Counted from the first letter of the stretch, positions 36,642 to 47,141 are shown. The stretch: DNA of 64,000 bases from Legionella bononiensis (GCF_016786215.1 NZ_JADOBG010000022.1:434001-498000), one strand, 5' to 3'. The notes: generated by a model from the sequence alone, not told the origin. Numbers and translations: made by a program.

Positions 36642-39600
36642 ATGCCAAATTATTTACCCGATGCAGACTTTCGCAAATTAAAACATTCGCTTCCTCATGT
36701 ATTTCGTATACAGCTAACCAATGAGGAAGCTGTTTTAGCGCAGGCTTATCCGCTGCTGAATCTTCTCTGCCCCAATCGTGATGTGGTGAATCGATTAAAC
36801 ACTAGTCTCGCTATACCAGAACCTCTGACCAGTAAAGATTTGGCGAGACGGTTGACATCGTTGACGTTGGAATTGGAAGGCAGTTTTAATGTTGATGCAT
36901 TATTTCAATACAGGCTTCCCATCGTTCTAAGTGAATTCCCTAAACACAGCCGCTCTATTAATCAGGCCATTCAGAAATTTAATGAAATTATAGAAGCTTA
37001 TCATCGTGGTGAGATTGATGCTCTTTCGGAAACGAGTCTGGAACAGCATTATAAAACAATTCTCGCGGCGATAAAGGAACAAGGCTTCTATCGAGACAGT
37101 GATTCGTTCTGGCAATTAAATTGTGATAATGAGTCCTTATGGCAATTAATAGGAATGATGGCTGGTTGGTCAAAAATCTCACCCGTGGATGTATTTAACA
37201 GAGAAAACATTCCTATAGCCGCATCTTCGTCAGATCCAACGAGTATTCATTCATCCATTGAATCCATAAAAACGCCTGTTGAAGTAATTGATTTACCACA
37301 GGATGTGAAACCTATTATCAAAAACCCGTTTATCCCGGATTATAATTACAATTTTAATGGCGCAGGGCGTCTGGATTCAGAAACAGAGTTCTTATTACTT
37401 AATGCTTTTGGGATGAAATTGGGTGGTCATTTTGATGCTCAGGTCAAATATCCTCCTCGTTTTATTCCTCTGGACCAGCTGCATGCCATCATTCGACGGC
37501 AACTGTCCCATCGAATGGACGTGTGGCCAACTGAATTATTTCAATTATGGTTGGAAACTGCTTTAGCTCAACTCGGTGTCGAATTTATCCAAAAAAACAA
37601 GAAGGACAGCTCCACAGATATATTGGTCAATCCCTTTTTAAAAGAACCCATCAGTTTTTTAAGCCCTGAAAAAATCAATACCGTACTTAAAAAAACCTTA
37701 GTCAATTTTACAGATGAAGAATTCAATCCTGGCAAATCTGAAATCAATATACTGTCACAATATTTGTTTGAGTTGTTACAAGGATTTCAAATCAATCCTG
37801 GTCTGGCGTTAGGTATTGGGGCGAATTGGGATGGAACGGTAAACCTGTCCAACGAAGCTGGAGCCTATGCATTTAAATTCAGAGAGTCCAAGGCTGATTG
37901 GGGAAGACGATTTAAACAAATCAGCCTTCATCGACAAGGTCCTTCTGAAGCAAAAATGAATGCCGCTATAGGCATAAAATTTGAACTTCAATCACTCTTG
38001 ACCGATTTTAATTATATGAGTCAATTGCAACCTTCTGAATATCATGAAGTTATTTACAATGCCCTAATCGATAATCTGGTAACCGATCTGTTACCAGAAC
38101 CAGCCTACTTCGAGAATGAACGTTATCCAAAGTACAAAAAGCACTATGTCGTCAGAAACAACAAAAGCGGCTTAACCGAGATTGACAGTTTTTTAATACC
38201 GAGTAACCAGGGCACTTATTTTAAAGGAAGAGATGGGGAAGAAAAACAAACCCCGATGTACCGGCGTGCCGGCACTCTGGACGTCCAGGCATTTCCTAAA
38301 AATACGACCTATAGCGAGCAATCCAAAGTCTGTTATGCAGGCAATCCCTTGGGGCCTTTGCAAATGCAATATGCCCAAGCAATGTATCGAAACGTCAGAG
38401 GACATGTTGTCTATGATCCTGTTGCTCCCGATCAATTTCTGGAAGATGCATTTTATGGCCAGGTAATCCGCGGAGATAATGATGATTATCTACCTTTTAT
38501 AGGAGTAATCCCCAAGAATTTTGACCGCTATTTTAATCAACCTAATGAACTGTGCGCTTCATTCGTTATTCGCGTGTTGCAATCAGCCCGCATTATGGAA
38601 TACTGTCCGACCTTCAAGTCGGCTTATGATCAGATCAAGACACGCTTTTTACCTGATCCCCAAAAGCAACCTCCCGCACTACCGCCATTTTGTAGTGACT
38701 ATCTTGCTGAACAACACAAGAAGCTCACCAACACCCTTGCCAATAATGAGCGAAACTTTTCAGAGTGCCAAAAATTATTTTTTAGCGTGTTCAAAAACTT
38801 GATTTATAGTCTGTACGATATAGGCCGTGACGATAAACAATTCAAACAGGGTTTCCTGACCTTTATTAATTCCAAGGATACTTTTTACCCCATAAACAGA
38901 GCCAAATGTGACAAGTTGATACGCGACCTTACGGTCACCAAACCGGTTGAAGTATCTCCTGAGGCCATGTCTCGATATGATCAAACACTGAACTTTTTAC
39001 GTGACATCACCTCCTATTTCTATCCTCAACCTTCTGAAGAACTGGCTCAGGAAATAGCCAAGCAAGCTAAGCTGCATGTGAGTCCCTTATTACAAACACA
39101 TGCGATAAAAGCTTATTTTAATACTCAAAAACAGAATAAGCAGGAAAATTTATCCAGGAAACAAACACCTGGAATGCTCTATGCCGCGCTTAAACACCAA
39201 GGACCATCAAAATCAGTAGCCCGCGATTACGGACGAATGCACGATTATAATTTTCCCTCCTATTATCGTGACCCGGATGGCACGCCACAGGGAGAACCAC
39301 AAACGAATGATCGTCTTATCGATTGGAGCGCAAAACATGTGGGCGCTGGTCTACAAATCATGCATAAATATCATCTTTTTGCGATTATCCACAACCCCAT
39401 TTACGAAACCTTTACGCGCGCAAAACAAATTGCAGCCGCACATCAACATGACCCCTTAAAACCGTTATGGGCCTTAAAAGGCGCATTAGAAGGATTATTC
39501 TGGCACGGTATCATTATTGGATTGTGGCAAACGACTACGACTCCATTTCATATGCTTAGCGATTTTTTTAGTTGGCAATTGACGCATTTTAAAAGAAAAC

Positions 39601-41348
39601 CCATTAAAAATATTGAAAATCCATTGGCACTTCCCGCTGCGCCAGCCAATGAACTGAATACCAAAACAGAGGTATCAGCTCAATCTCGTGATTATTTGTT
39701 ACACTTGTTAGGAACACACCAATCGCTCGAAACTAAAAAAAACTCAGTAATTGCCTATACCACGAAGCTGATTCGTGTTTTATACCCTCACATCAGCGCA
39801 GAAGATTTAACCCTTTGTAATCAACAAGTACTAGCCGACTTTCCCCTGACGGGAGAGGACTGGAGCTCGTTATTTGCTCCCGTGTTAAACGCGGCAGAAC
39901 ATAAAGATTTGTCGGCTCTTCTTCATCGATATAATGGCGTTATCAACAACAATCTGATTCATGCTGTATTCCAATGTGTAACACACCCTCTTTTTTCAGA
40001 TCAGCCTAAAACACTACTCAAAACCATGCAATCCACATTTTCACTTAACTCAAAACAAAACGAAGTGTTGGAACAGATAGTCAAGTCATACAGGCAAACA
40101 CCTATAGAAGGAAAACGAAACTATATCAAATTATTTCAATTTAACGGCGCCATTCAGAAGGCTTTACAGCGAAGAGATCAGCTCATTCAGAAAGTTCAAA
40201 ACTATGTCCTGAAGGTATTTGATGAGCAATGGATATTGACCTTGCTCTTCAATCATCACGTGGAACAGTTAACTACAGACTTAACCCCACTTACGCTGGA
40301 AAGTACAATATTAATGCTGCCTGACACCATAAAATGGCCACTGCGCCATTTACTCACCTCAAATAATACGCATGTCCTTGAGGACTACGTATTAAACGAA
40401 AACCAAATAACTCTGTTAATTAAAATACTCTCATTATTTCACCTTAATCCAGAACCAGAACAACAAGAAAAGCTATTGAATATCTGCCGGGTTGAACTTA
40501 CTTCAAATGAGAATAAAACCAGTACAAAAGAAAAGGCTCAGAATAAGTGGGCGAAATTTGCAGAAAGAGAATTGAAACACCAACTCCTATCCGATAGTGA
40601 AGTCATGAACATCATCAACCTCCTCTCGGATAAAATGACTTCATTTCATGATTTAAAACCTCTTATAAACAGATTACAAATCAGTTATCACTCGCTGAAT
40701 ACCAATGAAGGTCTGGATTTATTCTATGAAACAGCCTGCACTATTAAAAACAGCTTATCCCAATATTTGCGCCGGAATACTAAAGCACATAAAATCAATG
40801 TGACGGAAGCAAAAACCCTGCTGAATAATTTTATAAATATTACATTCAATGCGGTTGTTAATTCACGGCTGGATCAGGTGGATGTATTTAATCATGAGAA
40901 ACCTCAAAATCCTCTATTGTCGAGCAAAGCCATAGAAGCATGGTTATCGGGTCTACAAAAAAATAATCATCATTTACGTTCCCTTTTGGAGCAGCAACTG
41001 CATCAGGCTCCTTCTCTCGATCACACATTGTGGCGCTGTAAATGTATTTTCCAAGTACTGGAACAACAGCATCCCACAGAACGAATCACGAACACGGGAA
41101 TGCAGTCCTTATTACGTTTTTGGAGTCAGCATAAAAACAATGTGACCATTACAGGTGAACACTATACCAATCCAGACTTCAGCAAACCTAATAAAAGTAC
41201 GTACCCAAATTTGTTTAATGACTCGGTAACTTTACAGCATGCCATGAAGCGGGTGCGTGAAAAACTGCCCAGAATATCCATTTTTAATATGCCTCGTAAA
41301 ATGGAACAAGATGAAGTTTGCAAGAAAGAGTTGAGTATGGAACTCTAA
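36642..41348 (+). CDS. Giant protein of unknown function, second gene of operon
   Basis: This 1568-residue protein starts at an ATG after AGGCGG, 20 bases from the previous gene. I recognise no domain. Notable parts are a conserved-looking middle segment at about residues 385-650 (AGAYAFKFRESKADWGRRF, YHEVIYNALIDNLV, YRRAGTLDVQAF, PLGPLQMQYAQAMYRNVRGHVVYDP). It is rich in Trp, Tyr and His and reads like an enzyme core. Near 900-990 a hydrophobic stretch (KPLWALKGALEGLFWHGIIIGLW) could touch a membrane. The C-terminal 500 residues are helical and charged, with Asn/Gln/Leu-rich linkers. No signal peptide is present. Size, context and lack of housekeeping similarity favour a host-interaction role, but this is inference. 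Confidence 0.8.
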   Translation: MPNYLPDADFRKLKHSLPHVFRIQLTNEEAVLAQAYPLLNLLCPNRDVVNRLNTSLAIPEPLTSKDLARRLTSLTLELEGSFNVDALFQYRLPIVLSEFPKHSRSINQAIQKFNEIIEAYHRGEIDALSETSLEQHYKTILAAIKEQGFYRDSDSFWQLNCDNESLWQLIGMMAGWSKISPVDVFNRENIPIAASSSDPTSIHSSIESIKTPVEVIDLPQDVKPIIKNPFIPDYNYNFNGAGRLDSETEFLLLNAFGMKLGGHFDAQVKYPPRFIPLDQLHAIIRRQLSHRMDVWPTELFQLWLETALAQLGVEFIQKNKKDSSTDILVNPFLKEPISFLSPEKINTVLKKTLVNFTDEEFNPGKSEINILSQYLFELLQGFQINPGLALGIGANWDGTVNLSNEAGAYAFKFRESKADWGRRFKQISLHRQGPSEAKMNAAIGIKFELQSLLTDFNYMSQLQPSEYHEVIYNALIDNLVTDLLPEPAYFENERYPKYKKHYVVRNNKSGLTEIDSFLIPSNQGTYFKGRDGEEKQTPMYRRAGTLDVQAFPKNTTYSEQSKVCYAGNPLGPLQMQYAQAMYRNVRGHVVYDPVAPDQFLEDAFYGQVIRGDNDDYLPFIGVIPKNFDRYFNQPNELCASFVIRVLQSARIMEYCPTFKSAYDQIKTRFLPDPQKQPPALPPFCSDYLAEQHKKLTNTLANNERNFSECQKLFFSVFKNLIYSLYDIGRDDKQFKQGFLTFINSKDTFYPINRAKCDKLIRDLTVTKPVEVSPEAMSRYDQTLNFLRDITSYFYPQPSEELAQEIAKQAKLHVSPLLQTHAIKAYFNTQKQNKQENLSRKQTPGMLYAALKHQGPSKSVARDYGRMHDYNFPSYYRDPDGTPQGEPQTNDRLIDWSAKHVGAGLQIMHKYHLFAIIHNPIYETFTRAKQIAAAHQHDPLKPLWALKGALEGLFWHGIIIGLWQTTTTPFHMLSDFFSWQLTHFKRKPIKNIENPLALPAAPANELNTKTEVSAQSRDYLLHLLGTHQSLETKKNSVIAYTTKLIRVLYPHISAEDLTLCNQQVLADFPLTGEDWSSLFAPVLNAAEHKDLSALLHRYNGVINNNLIHAVFQCVTHPLFSDQPKTLLKTMQSTFSLNSKQNEVLEQIVKSYRQTPIEGKRNYIKLFQFNGAIQKALQRRDQLIQKVQNYVLKVFDEQWILTLLFNHHVEQLTTDLTPLTLESTILMLPDTIKWPLRHLLTSNNTHVLEDYVLNENQITLLIKILSLFHLNPEPEQQEKLLNICRVELTSNENKTSTKEKAQNKWAKFAERELKHQLLSDSEVMNIINLLSDKMTSFHDLKPLINRLQISYHSLNTNEGLDLFYETACTIKNSLSQYLRRNTKAHKINVTEAKTLLNNFINITFNAVVNSRLDQVDVFNHEKPQNPLLSSKAIEAWLSGLQKNNHHLRSLLEQQLHQAPSLDHTLWRCKCIFQVLEQQHPTERITNTGMQSLLRFWSQHKNNVTITGEHYTNPDFSKPNKSTYPNLFNDSVTLQHAMKRVREKLPRISIFNMPRKMEQDEVCKKELSMEL

Positions 41349-41353
41349 TCAAC

Positions 41354-42643
41354 TCATGATTTATGATGGTCTGGCTCGTTCACAAACAACATGAGTAGAC
41401 CGCCAAGAAGAAAAAAAGGAAGTAGCATTGCCATACCCACCGTCTGACTTGAACTGAACGCAGTGACCATTCCAACTAATAAAGGCCCTAAAAAACTGGT
41501 TGCTTTTCCAGAAAGAGCAAAAAGACCAAACATCCGGGTAATCTCTTCAGGTTTACTCAAACGAGCTAACAAAGTACGACTGGAGGCTTGAATTGGCCCG
41601 ACAAAAACACCAATAACAGGCGCGGTCAACCAAAATAAGGATACGGAGGTAACCGTTAGTAAAAAACAATAAGTACTGACCAAACAAAACAGGCTAACAA
41701 GAACAGTCCTTTTTGACCCCATCCAGTCATCACATAAAGCAAACAATGCTGCTCCAATACCTGCCATAATATTAATGATAATTCCAAAAATCATAATCTC
41801 ATTGATTTCTAAGCCAAAGGTTCCTGCGGCGTAAATTCCACCCAGTGCCAACAGTGTATTTAAACCATCGATATAAAACATTCGCGCAATAAGAAACAAA
41901 AAAAGATCTTTTTGACCCGGCAAACCTCTTAATGCGCACAGTAATTCACTCCACCCTGTTCTTATTGCGATACCCGGTGTTAAATATTGTCCATGCGTTG
42001 GTTTTACAAAGAAACAAAAGGGTAAACTAAAAAAAACAACCCATACAGCGACAAACAAAGGGACAACACGAATATTTGCTGATTCTGTTTTTCCCAGCCA
42101 AACTCCCAAACGACCATCAATAAAAATAGTTAAGGAAATAATCAAGCAAACTAGTCCACCCAGATAACCCATCCCCCAGGCCCACCCTGAAATCCGGCCT
42201 ATATATTGAGATGAAGACAATTTAGGTAGAAATGCATTGTAAAAAACAGTGGCCACTTCCAATCCGAAATTACTGACAAAAATACACACTAAAACAAGTG
42301 GGATGGAACTGCTGTCTGGATAAGCAAACCATAAACAGGCTATAGCGATGACTGCCAGCAAAGTAAAAAAGATCAACCACAATTTATGATGACCACCATA
42401 ATCCGCTATTGCGCCAACAAAAGGGCTGACTAAGGCAATCAATAAGGCAGAACCAGAAATGGTATATCCCCAAAGAGCGGTTCCTTCAATAGCATTCAAG
42501 GCAATCTTATCAGTAAAATAGGTAGCAAATACAAAAGTAAATATCACCACAAAATAAGCAGAAGTGGCAAAATCGTAAAATGCCCAGGAAATGATTTGTT
42601 TTATTGAAACATTATTATCAAGAATAGAATCCAAATTCTTCAT
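41354..42643 (-). CDS. MFS transporter, UMF1/Atg22-like family
   Basis: This 429-residue inner-membrane protein has 12 hydrophobic segments. Its N terminus IISWAFYDFATSAYFVVIFTFVFATYF is the signature of the UMF1 group related to yeast Atg22 vacuolar effluxers. The intracellular loop reads FVGAIADYGGHHKLW, the MFS A-motif region, and the second half shows GPIQASSRTLLARLSKPEEITRMFGLFALSGK. The substrate is unknown; amino acid efflux is suggested for eukaryotic relatives. The ATG at 42643 follows AGGA; the frame is open to 42664. It converges with the giant-gene operon, whose stop lies 5 bases away. Confidence 0.9.
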   Translation of the reverse strand: MKNLDSILDNNVSIKQIISWAFYDFATSAYFVVIFTFVFATYFTDKIALNAIEGTALWGYTISGSALLIALVSPFVGAIADYGGHHKLWLIFFTLLAVIAIACLWFAYPDSSSIPLVLVCIFVSNFGLEVATVFYNAFLPKLSSSQYIGRISGWAWGMGYLGGLVCLIISLTIFIDGRLGVWLGKTESANIRVVPLFVAVWVVFFSLPFCFFVKPTHGQYLTPGIAIRTGWSELLCALRGLPGQKDLFLFLIARMFYIDGLNTLLALGGIYAAGTFGLEINEIMIFGIIINIMAGIGAALFALCDDWMGSKRTVLVSLFCLVSTYCFLLTVTSVSLFWLTAPVIGVFVGPIQASSRTLLARLSKPEEITRMFGLFALSGKATSFLGPLLVGMVTAFSSSQTVGMAMLLPFFLLGGLLMLFVNEPDHHKS

Positions 42644-42722
42644 GAGACGTCCTGGATACTCCACTGATATGCAAAGGAATCAACACGAGACTCCTTTGCC
42701 TGTTACCTATACCTTGATCCAT

Positions 42723-44993
42723 CTAATATGGATTAGAAATCTGGCAACCCAAACCAAAACACCCCATGCTACTCGTAGTACTCGTGCACACTACTGGTGA
42801 AAAAGTTATTGATGAAGGTGAAGATGTGACAGTAGTAGCTGTAGTGGTACACACCTGTCCACTGGTAGTTGACGACACCTTAATTGTCGCGCCTTGATAT
42901 ATTAAAAATTGAGGCCATGGAGTGACTGTGTTTATATTGGGAGCTGTCCCATTATTTGCGGGTATTGTGACATTAATGTTTGGATATTGTCCTGAGGGAT
43001 AAGATATTTGTACATTAAATGCCGGCTGTGGTGAAGGAGGGATAGTTCCGTTAATGGTCAACAGAGTGCCATTAATGTAGCCTTGACACCCCGTTGCGGA
43101 AACCAAGGCATTATTGGGGACCATGCCCGCTGCTTTTTGATTGCAATTCGTGTCAAACAGGCCATAGTTCTGTTCTGCTGTTGGACCGGGTTTCGCCGGT
43201 TCATCGTAAGCTTCAAAAGCCAGAACACCATTATTGTATCCTGAAGTACTGACAAAATTACTGGTGTTCATCTGATATAGAGTTTGGAAATAAGTTGTAG
43301 CATTTGCAACGGATGGAACACAGGGTCCCGGAGAGTTACATGCATAACCGGTAGTTGTGCCAGCAGTTGCCCAACCTGTTTCCGCCATTAAAAGAACACG
43401 ACCCGCAGTATAAAATGACTGTCCTGCGGCACTTGGCAATGCGGGAGGATTCGCTGATCCAACAACCTGAATGTAATCCCAGGCTAATGAATTTGTTGGT
43501 TGGGTAGTAGTGCTTAAAGGCGGGGTCCACACTCCTGCATTCGCCGGAGAAACGCCCCATTGAAAAGGATAAGGATCAAAACCTAAAGGCGCGCTTGGCG
43601 AATATTGATTAATTAGCGTTTGCATATCAGCAGCAATCGCAGGACTGGGTGTTACCAGATTGCCACTGACCAGGGCTGAACTGACAGGTGTAGTCAACCC
43701 TAAGGCTGCAATTGTTAATTGCAAATCCATCACGGCAGTAGTTAAATAACCCACATTTGAAACCATGGGATTATTACAAGGAGATGTAACATTTCCAGCC
43801 TCACAATAATTTTCATGACCAGCCAAAACAAGGCTGACCGTACTGTTAAATACTGGTTGAGTAACTCCAGTAATCACGGCTTGCAGTGTCTGTTGAGCGC
43901 AGGGAATGTAATTTAAGGCACCAACACCAACCGGGCACCCAGCATAGTTTGAGTCATTTGGTTGTTGGGGAATTACCGCTTCATAAATGACTTGCATCCC
44001 CAGAGCATGGGCCTGATTAATAATATCTATCCAACTGTAAGGTTCTGTCTGATAGGAACGTACCGTAGTAAATCCTGCGTTCTGAAGTTGTTGTAATTCA
44101 GCATAAACATTTGTAGCCGCGGGATTATTTAGTGTTCCTGTGTAAAACACATCATGAAAATTAAATGGGTAACTGTTGGTATAATGATTGGGATTATAAT
44201 CGACACCAATTAATTGATTAAAACTCGGCGCCTGTAATATGGCCGTAGTGCTCACCCTGTTTGAACTGATTAAACCGATTAACTCTGCTGTCAGAGTAAA
44301 AGTACCATTGCTTGGTGAATTGAATTTACCGGTAATACGGCATTGTGCTCCCCCTGCTAAAGTCCCCGTTGTTCCTGATGGAGAACATGTATTACTGGTT
44401 ATTAAAAAATTAGGATGCAGCGGATCATTATTTTGTAAAATCAGCGGAGTAAAACTCACCGCTGTTGGTTCATAATTAGCAAAGGTAAATGTCACGGTAT
44501 AGTCAGTATTAGTAAATCCCCGACTGGGCAAAGGATTTGCCAAAGGGAATCTGATGGTACCCAAAACTCCAGCGGGTGTTGATTTTGCATTTGTAGTCAA
44601 AGGAGGTCTAATCGTGACCACATTATTGTCATATCCGCCATAACTGATCTGAACTGTCTTTTGTCCAGTAGTTTTAGCAGTTAAAGAAACACTATAGGTA
44701 CATCGCTCCCTAGGCTGTAACTTTTTTCCCGTACATTGATCAATGATAGTGTATTCATTAGCGTTAGCAGTACATACTTCGTTAAGAGCAGGACAAAATT
44801 TTGCGGTGACCTGAAACGGCTTTTTAAAAGCCAAAGGGAGATTATTTGTGAACGTATATGTTGCAGTAACAGTTCCACCTAGAGTAGATACCTGAGCAGG
44901 GAAAGGGGCATCAAGAGAGTAAATTACTGGATTATCGGCAAAAACCTGGTTCATCATTAAAAATAAAGCACATACTATGCTTAATTGTTTCAT
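42723..44993 (-). CDS. Secreted GH17-like beta-glucanase with Ig-like N-terminal domains
   Basis: This 756-residue exported protein begins with a signal peptide (MKQLSIVCALFLMMNQVFA). Residues about 20-255 form two Ig/ASPM-like beta domains with paired cysteines (TYTFTNNLPLAFKKP, YTVTFTFANYEPTAVSFTP). Residues about 260-640 form a TIM-barrel resembling glycoside hydrolase family 17. The start is IGVDYNPNHY, then TTVRSYQTEPYS; the candidate acid/base Glu394 lies in LAGHENYC, and the nucleophile Glu538 in LLMAETGWAT. GH17 enzymes cleave beta-1,3-glucans. The C terminus is Thr/Ser-rich with scattered Cys. Type II secretion is likely but inferred. Confidence 0.82.
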   Translation of the reverse strand: MKQLSIVCALFLMMNQVFADNPVIYSLDAPFPAQVSTLGGTVTATYTFTNNLPLAFKKPFQVTAKFCPALNEVCTANANEYTIIDQCTGKKLQPRERCTYSVSLTAKTTGQKTVQISYGGYDNNVVTIRPPLTTNAKSTPAGVLGTIRFPLANPLPSRGFTNTDYTVTFTFANYEPTAVSFTPLILQNNDPLHPNFLITSNTCSPSGTTGTLAGGAQCRITGKFNSPSNGTFTLTAELIGLISSNRVSTTAILQAPSFNQLIGVDYNPNHYTNSYPFNFHDVFYTGTLNNPAATNVYAELQQLQNAGFTTVRSYQTEPYSWIDIINQAHALGMQVIYEAVIPQQPNDSNYAGCPVGVGALNYIPCAQQTLQAVITGVTQPVFNSTVSLVLAGHENYCEAGNVTSPCNNPMVSNVGYLTTAVMDLQLTIAALGLTTPVSSALVSGNLVTPSPAIAADMQTLINQYSPSAPLGFDPYPFQWGVSPANAGVWTPPLSTTTQPTNSLAWDYIQVVGSANPPALPSAAGQSFYTAGRVLLMAETGWATAGTTTGYACNSPGPCVPSVANATTYFQTLYQMNTSNFVSTSGYNNGVLAFEAYDEPAKPGPTAEQNYGLFDTNCNQKAAGMVPNNALVSATGCQGYINGTLLTINGTIPPSPQPAFNVQISYPSGQYPNINVTIPANNGTAPNINTVTPWPQFLIYQGATIKVSSTTSGQVCTTTATTVTSSPSSITFSPVVCTSTTSSMGCFGLGCQISNPY

Positions 44994-45056
44994 GTCAACT
45001 CCACTCAGATACTTAATTATTTTTTTATTAAGAAGATCAGATCTATTCGACTTGTT

Positions 45057-45938
45057 CTATTTTATAAATACATTATTTTCTTTTTTATCAAACAGATAAG
45101 TTAACTCAAGAAGAAAAGTATTGGCTTTTAAATTACCAAGATTTAATCGTTGAGTTCCCCAATCTATTCTTTGGCCGTATCCAGTACTGAATTTGCCAAA
45201 ATATTGATAGGCATAGCCAAGAGAAAGAATAATTTGAGGATTAATCAGAACATCAACGCCCAATCCCAGATCATAAGTCAGTTGTGATTTAGTCTGTGCT
45301 GCAAAAGCAGGATTGTCTCTTGGAACAATGCCTGGAAGAGGCTTTTCTTCATAGAGTTCTGAATGATTGCGGGATAAACCAAGGCCACCCGTCAGATAAG
45401 GTAATACTGGACCTAATTGTATTAGTTCCAACTTGGTATAGAGGGATAAAGTATTAATACTCGCACCCAGGTTATAGTCATAATTGGTAAACTCAGGTAA
45501 CGAGTATTGCATGACCTGACCCGTAATATCCTTGGCAAAGAAATGCTGATAACGCAAACCGAAAGCATAGCCAGGAATAAATTGACTGGGTCGTTGCCAG
45601 AATCTCCCAACAGTTGCTGTTGCAAGATAAGAATCAGACCATTTCGCGGAGAAGGCGTCCATATTGTTGGGCGGATCAAAATCCGATCCGTTATTTATCG
45701 AAAAACCGGCAGGAATACTGGGTTGCATTCCCCCGAAGCCAACACCTGCAAACCACGAGCCCTTATAATTAAACGATGTATCCAGCGTGGATACTAAAGG
45801 GCTTTTCTGGCTTTGATTGATTTCTTTAACGCTGTTTTTCTGGGGCTTTAAGGACTCTGCACTTATTGGTTTTGTAAGACTTAAAGCTAATATTGAGATT
45901 ACAAACATCAGTGAATCTCTTAAATCCATTTTTTTCAT
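45057..45938 (-). CDS. Outer-membrane beta-barrel protein
   Basis: This 293-residue protein has a signal peptide (about 1-28, ending SAES) and a linker of about 30 residues. A C-terminal domain of alternating hydrophobic/hydrophilic strands follows, such as SWFAGVGFGGMQPSI, FGLRYQHFFAKDI, YDLGLGVDVLINPQIILSLGYAYQYFGKF and a terminal FLLELTYLF with an aromatic end. This is the OmpA-like/opacity-type small barrel pattern. A specific function cannot be given. It is encoded on the same strand upstream of the GH17-like gene, 63 bases apart, so they may be cotranscribed. Confidence 0.8.
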   Translation of the reverse strand: MKKMDLRDSLMFVISILALSLTKPISAESLKPQKNSVKEINQSQKSPLVSTLDTSFNYKGSWFAGVGFGGMQPSIPAGFSINNGSDFDPPNNMDAFSAKWSDSYLATATVGRFWQRPSQFIPGYAFGLRYQHFFAKDITGQVMQYSLPEFTNYDYNLGASINTLSLYTKLELIQLGPVLPYLTGGLGLSRNHSELYEEKPLPGIVPRDNPAFAAQTKSQLTYDLGLGVDVLINPQIILSLGYAYQYFGKFSTGYGQRIDWGTQRLNLGNLKANTFLLELTYLFDKKENNVFIK

Positions 45939-46064
45939 TCAATAACCTCAAATCCGGACTTATTGAGAAGTTACCGGATATCCGTTTAACTTATTGAATT
46001 ACAATAAAGTATGCACTGCCAAATAGCAATGAAAAAGCACTCATAAAACATCAATACCATCCAA

Positions 46065-47141
46065 TTAGGTGTGCCTCTCATTGTTTACTTTTAATTCCAG
46101 CTTATCAAGTTGCATGTATTTATAAGTCATTACAGAAATAATCCAGCTGGTCATAAAAATTCCAACGATGACGTATCCTAAAATATCAAAATGGCTGTTT
46201 ATCCCTTTAATTAAACTCCAAATAGCACCATTCGCTTCAATTTTATTAGCGATTAAACCAAGCACTTCTACCGCTCCCAGGCAAAACGCCACTAGAACTG
46301 AAACCAAAGTAATTGTTAAATTATAATAAAGTTTCCGTATAGGCTTCGTAAATGCCCAACCGTAAGCGCCGACCATGAGCATACTATCGGTAGTATCTAT
46401 AAGGGTCATACCGGCAGTGAATAATGCGGGGAAAATCAATACTGACCAAAACGATAAGCCATGTACCATTTCAGACGCGGTAATTCCAAGTAAAATAATT
46501 TCAGTTGCAGTGTCAAATCCAAGTCCAAATAAGAAACCTAAAGGATACATTTGCCAGCTGTGACTGATCACTTGAAACAGACGTCGAAATCGATTAGCCA
46601 AAAATCCCTTGCTATTCAGTAAGTTATCAATATCTTCTTCCTGATAATGAGTTCCTTGTCTGACTTGCTGGAACACCTTAAAAATAGATATGAAAATAAA
46701 TAGATTAATGAGAGCAATCAATATTAAAAACAATGCCGAAATAGATATACACACCATGCTGCCAATTTCATGCCATCGGTTTATATTACTTTGCATCAGT
46801 GTAGCTGTTGTCAAGGCAACACAAACTGTTGCTATAACAACCACCGTAGAATGGCCAAGAGAAAAGAATAATCCGGCTGATAAAGGCTTTTTGCCTTCCT
46901 GCATCAACTTCCGAGTCACGTTATCTATGGCAGCAATGTGATCGGCATCTACAGCGTGACGTAAACCAAAGGTATAAGCCAACACCGCTGTACTAAACAG
47001 AAGTGGGTTATTATGCAAGGCATAAAATGCCCATATCCATACAATAACATGATACACAATCAACAAACTGTATATCCCTGTTATTTTATTACGAAGACTG
47101 CCACCATAATCACTAAAAATAGTTAGTAGATATTTTCGCAT
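46065..47141 (-). CDS. HoxN/NixA family nickel (cobalt) permease
   Basis: This 358-residue inner-membrane permease of the NiCoT family has 7-8 hydrophobic segments. The signature RHAVDADHIAAIDN lies at residues 61-74 in the second segment, and GFLFGLGFDTATEI and LFTAGMTLIDTTDSMLM give the other two family blocks. It would import Ni2+, perhaps Co2+, for metalloenzymes. A His-poor charged cytoplasmic loop (about residues 170-190) separates the two halves. The gene is monocistronic, with a 290-base AT-rich upstream gap; no NikR operator was found by eye. Confidence 0.93.
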   Translation of the reverse strand: MRKYLLTIFSDYGGSLRNKITGIYSLLIVYHVIVWIWAFYALHNNPLLFSTAVLAYTFGLRHAVDADHIAAIDNVTRKLMQEGKKPLSAGLFFSLGHSTVVVIATVCVALTTATLMQSNINRWHEIGSMVCISISALFLILIALINLFIFISIFKVFQQVRQGTHYQEEDIDNLLNSKGFLANRFRRLFQVISHSWQMYPLGFLFGLGFDTATEIILLGITASEMVHGLSFWSVLIFPALFTAGMTLIDTTDSMLMVGAYGWAFTKPIRKLYYNLTITLVSVLVAFCLGAVEVLGLIANKIEANGAIWSLIKGINSHFDILGYVIVGIFMTSWIISVMTYKYMQLDKLELKVNNERHT

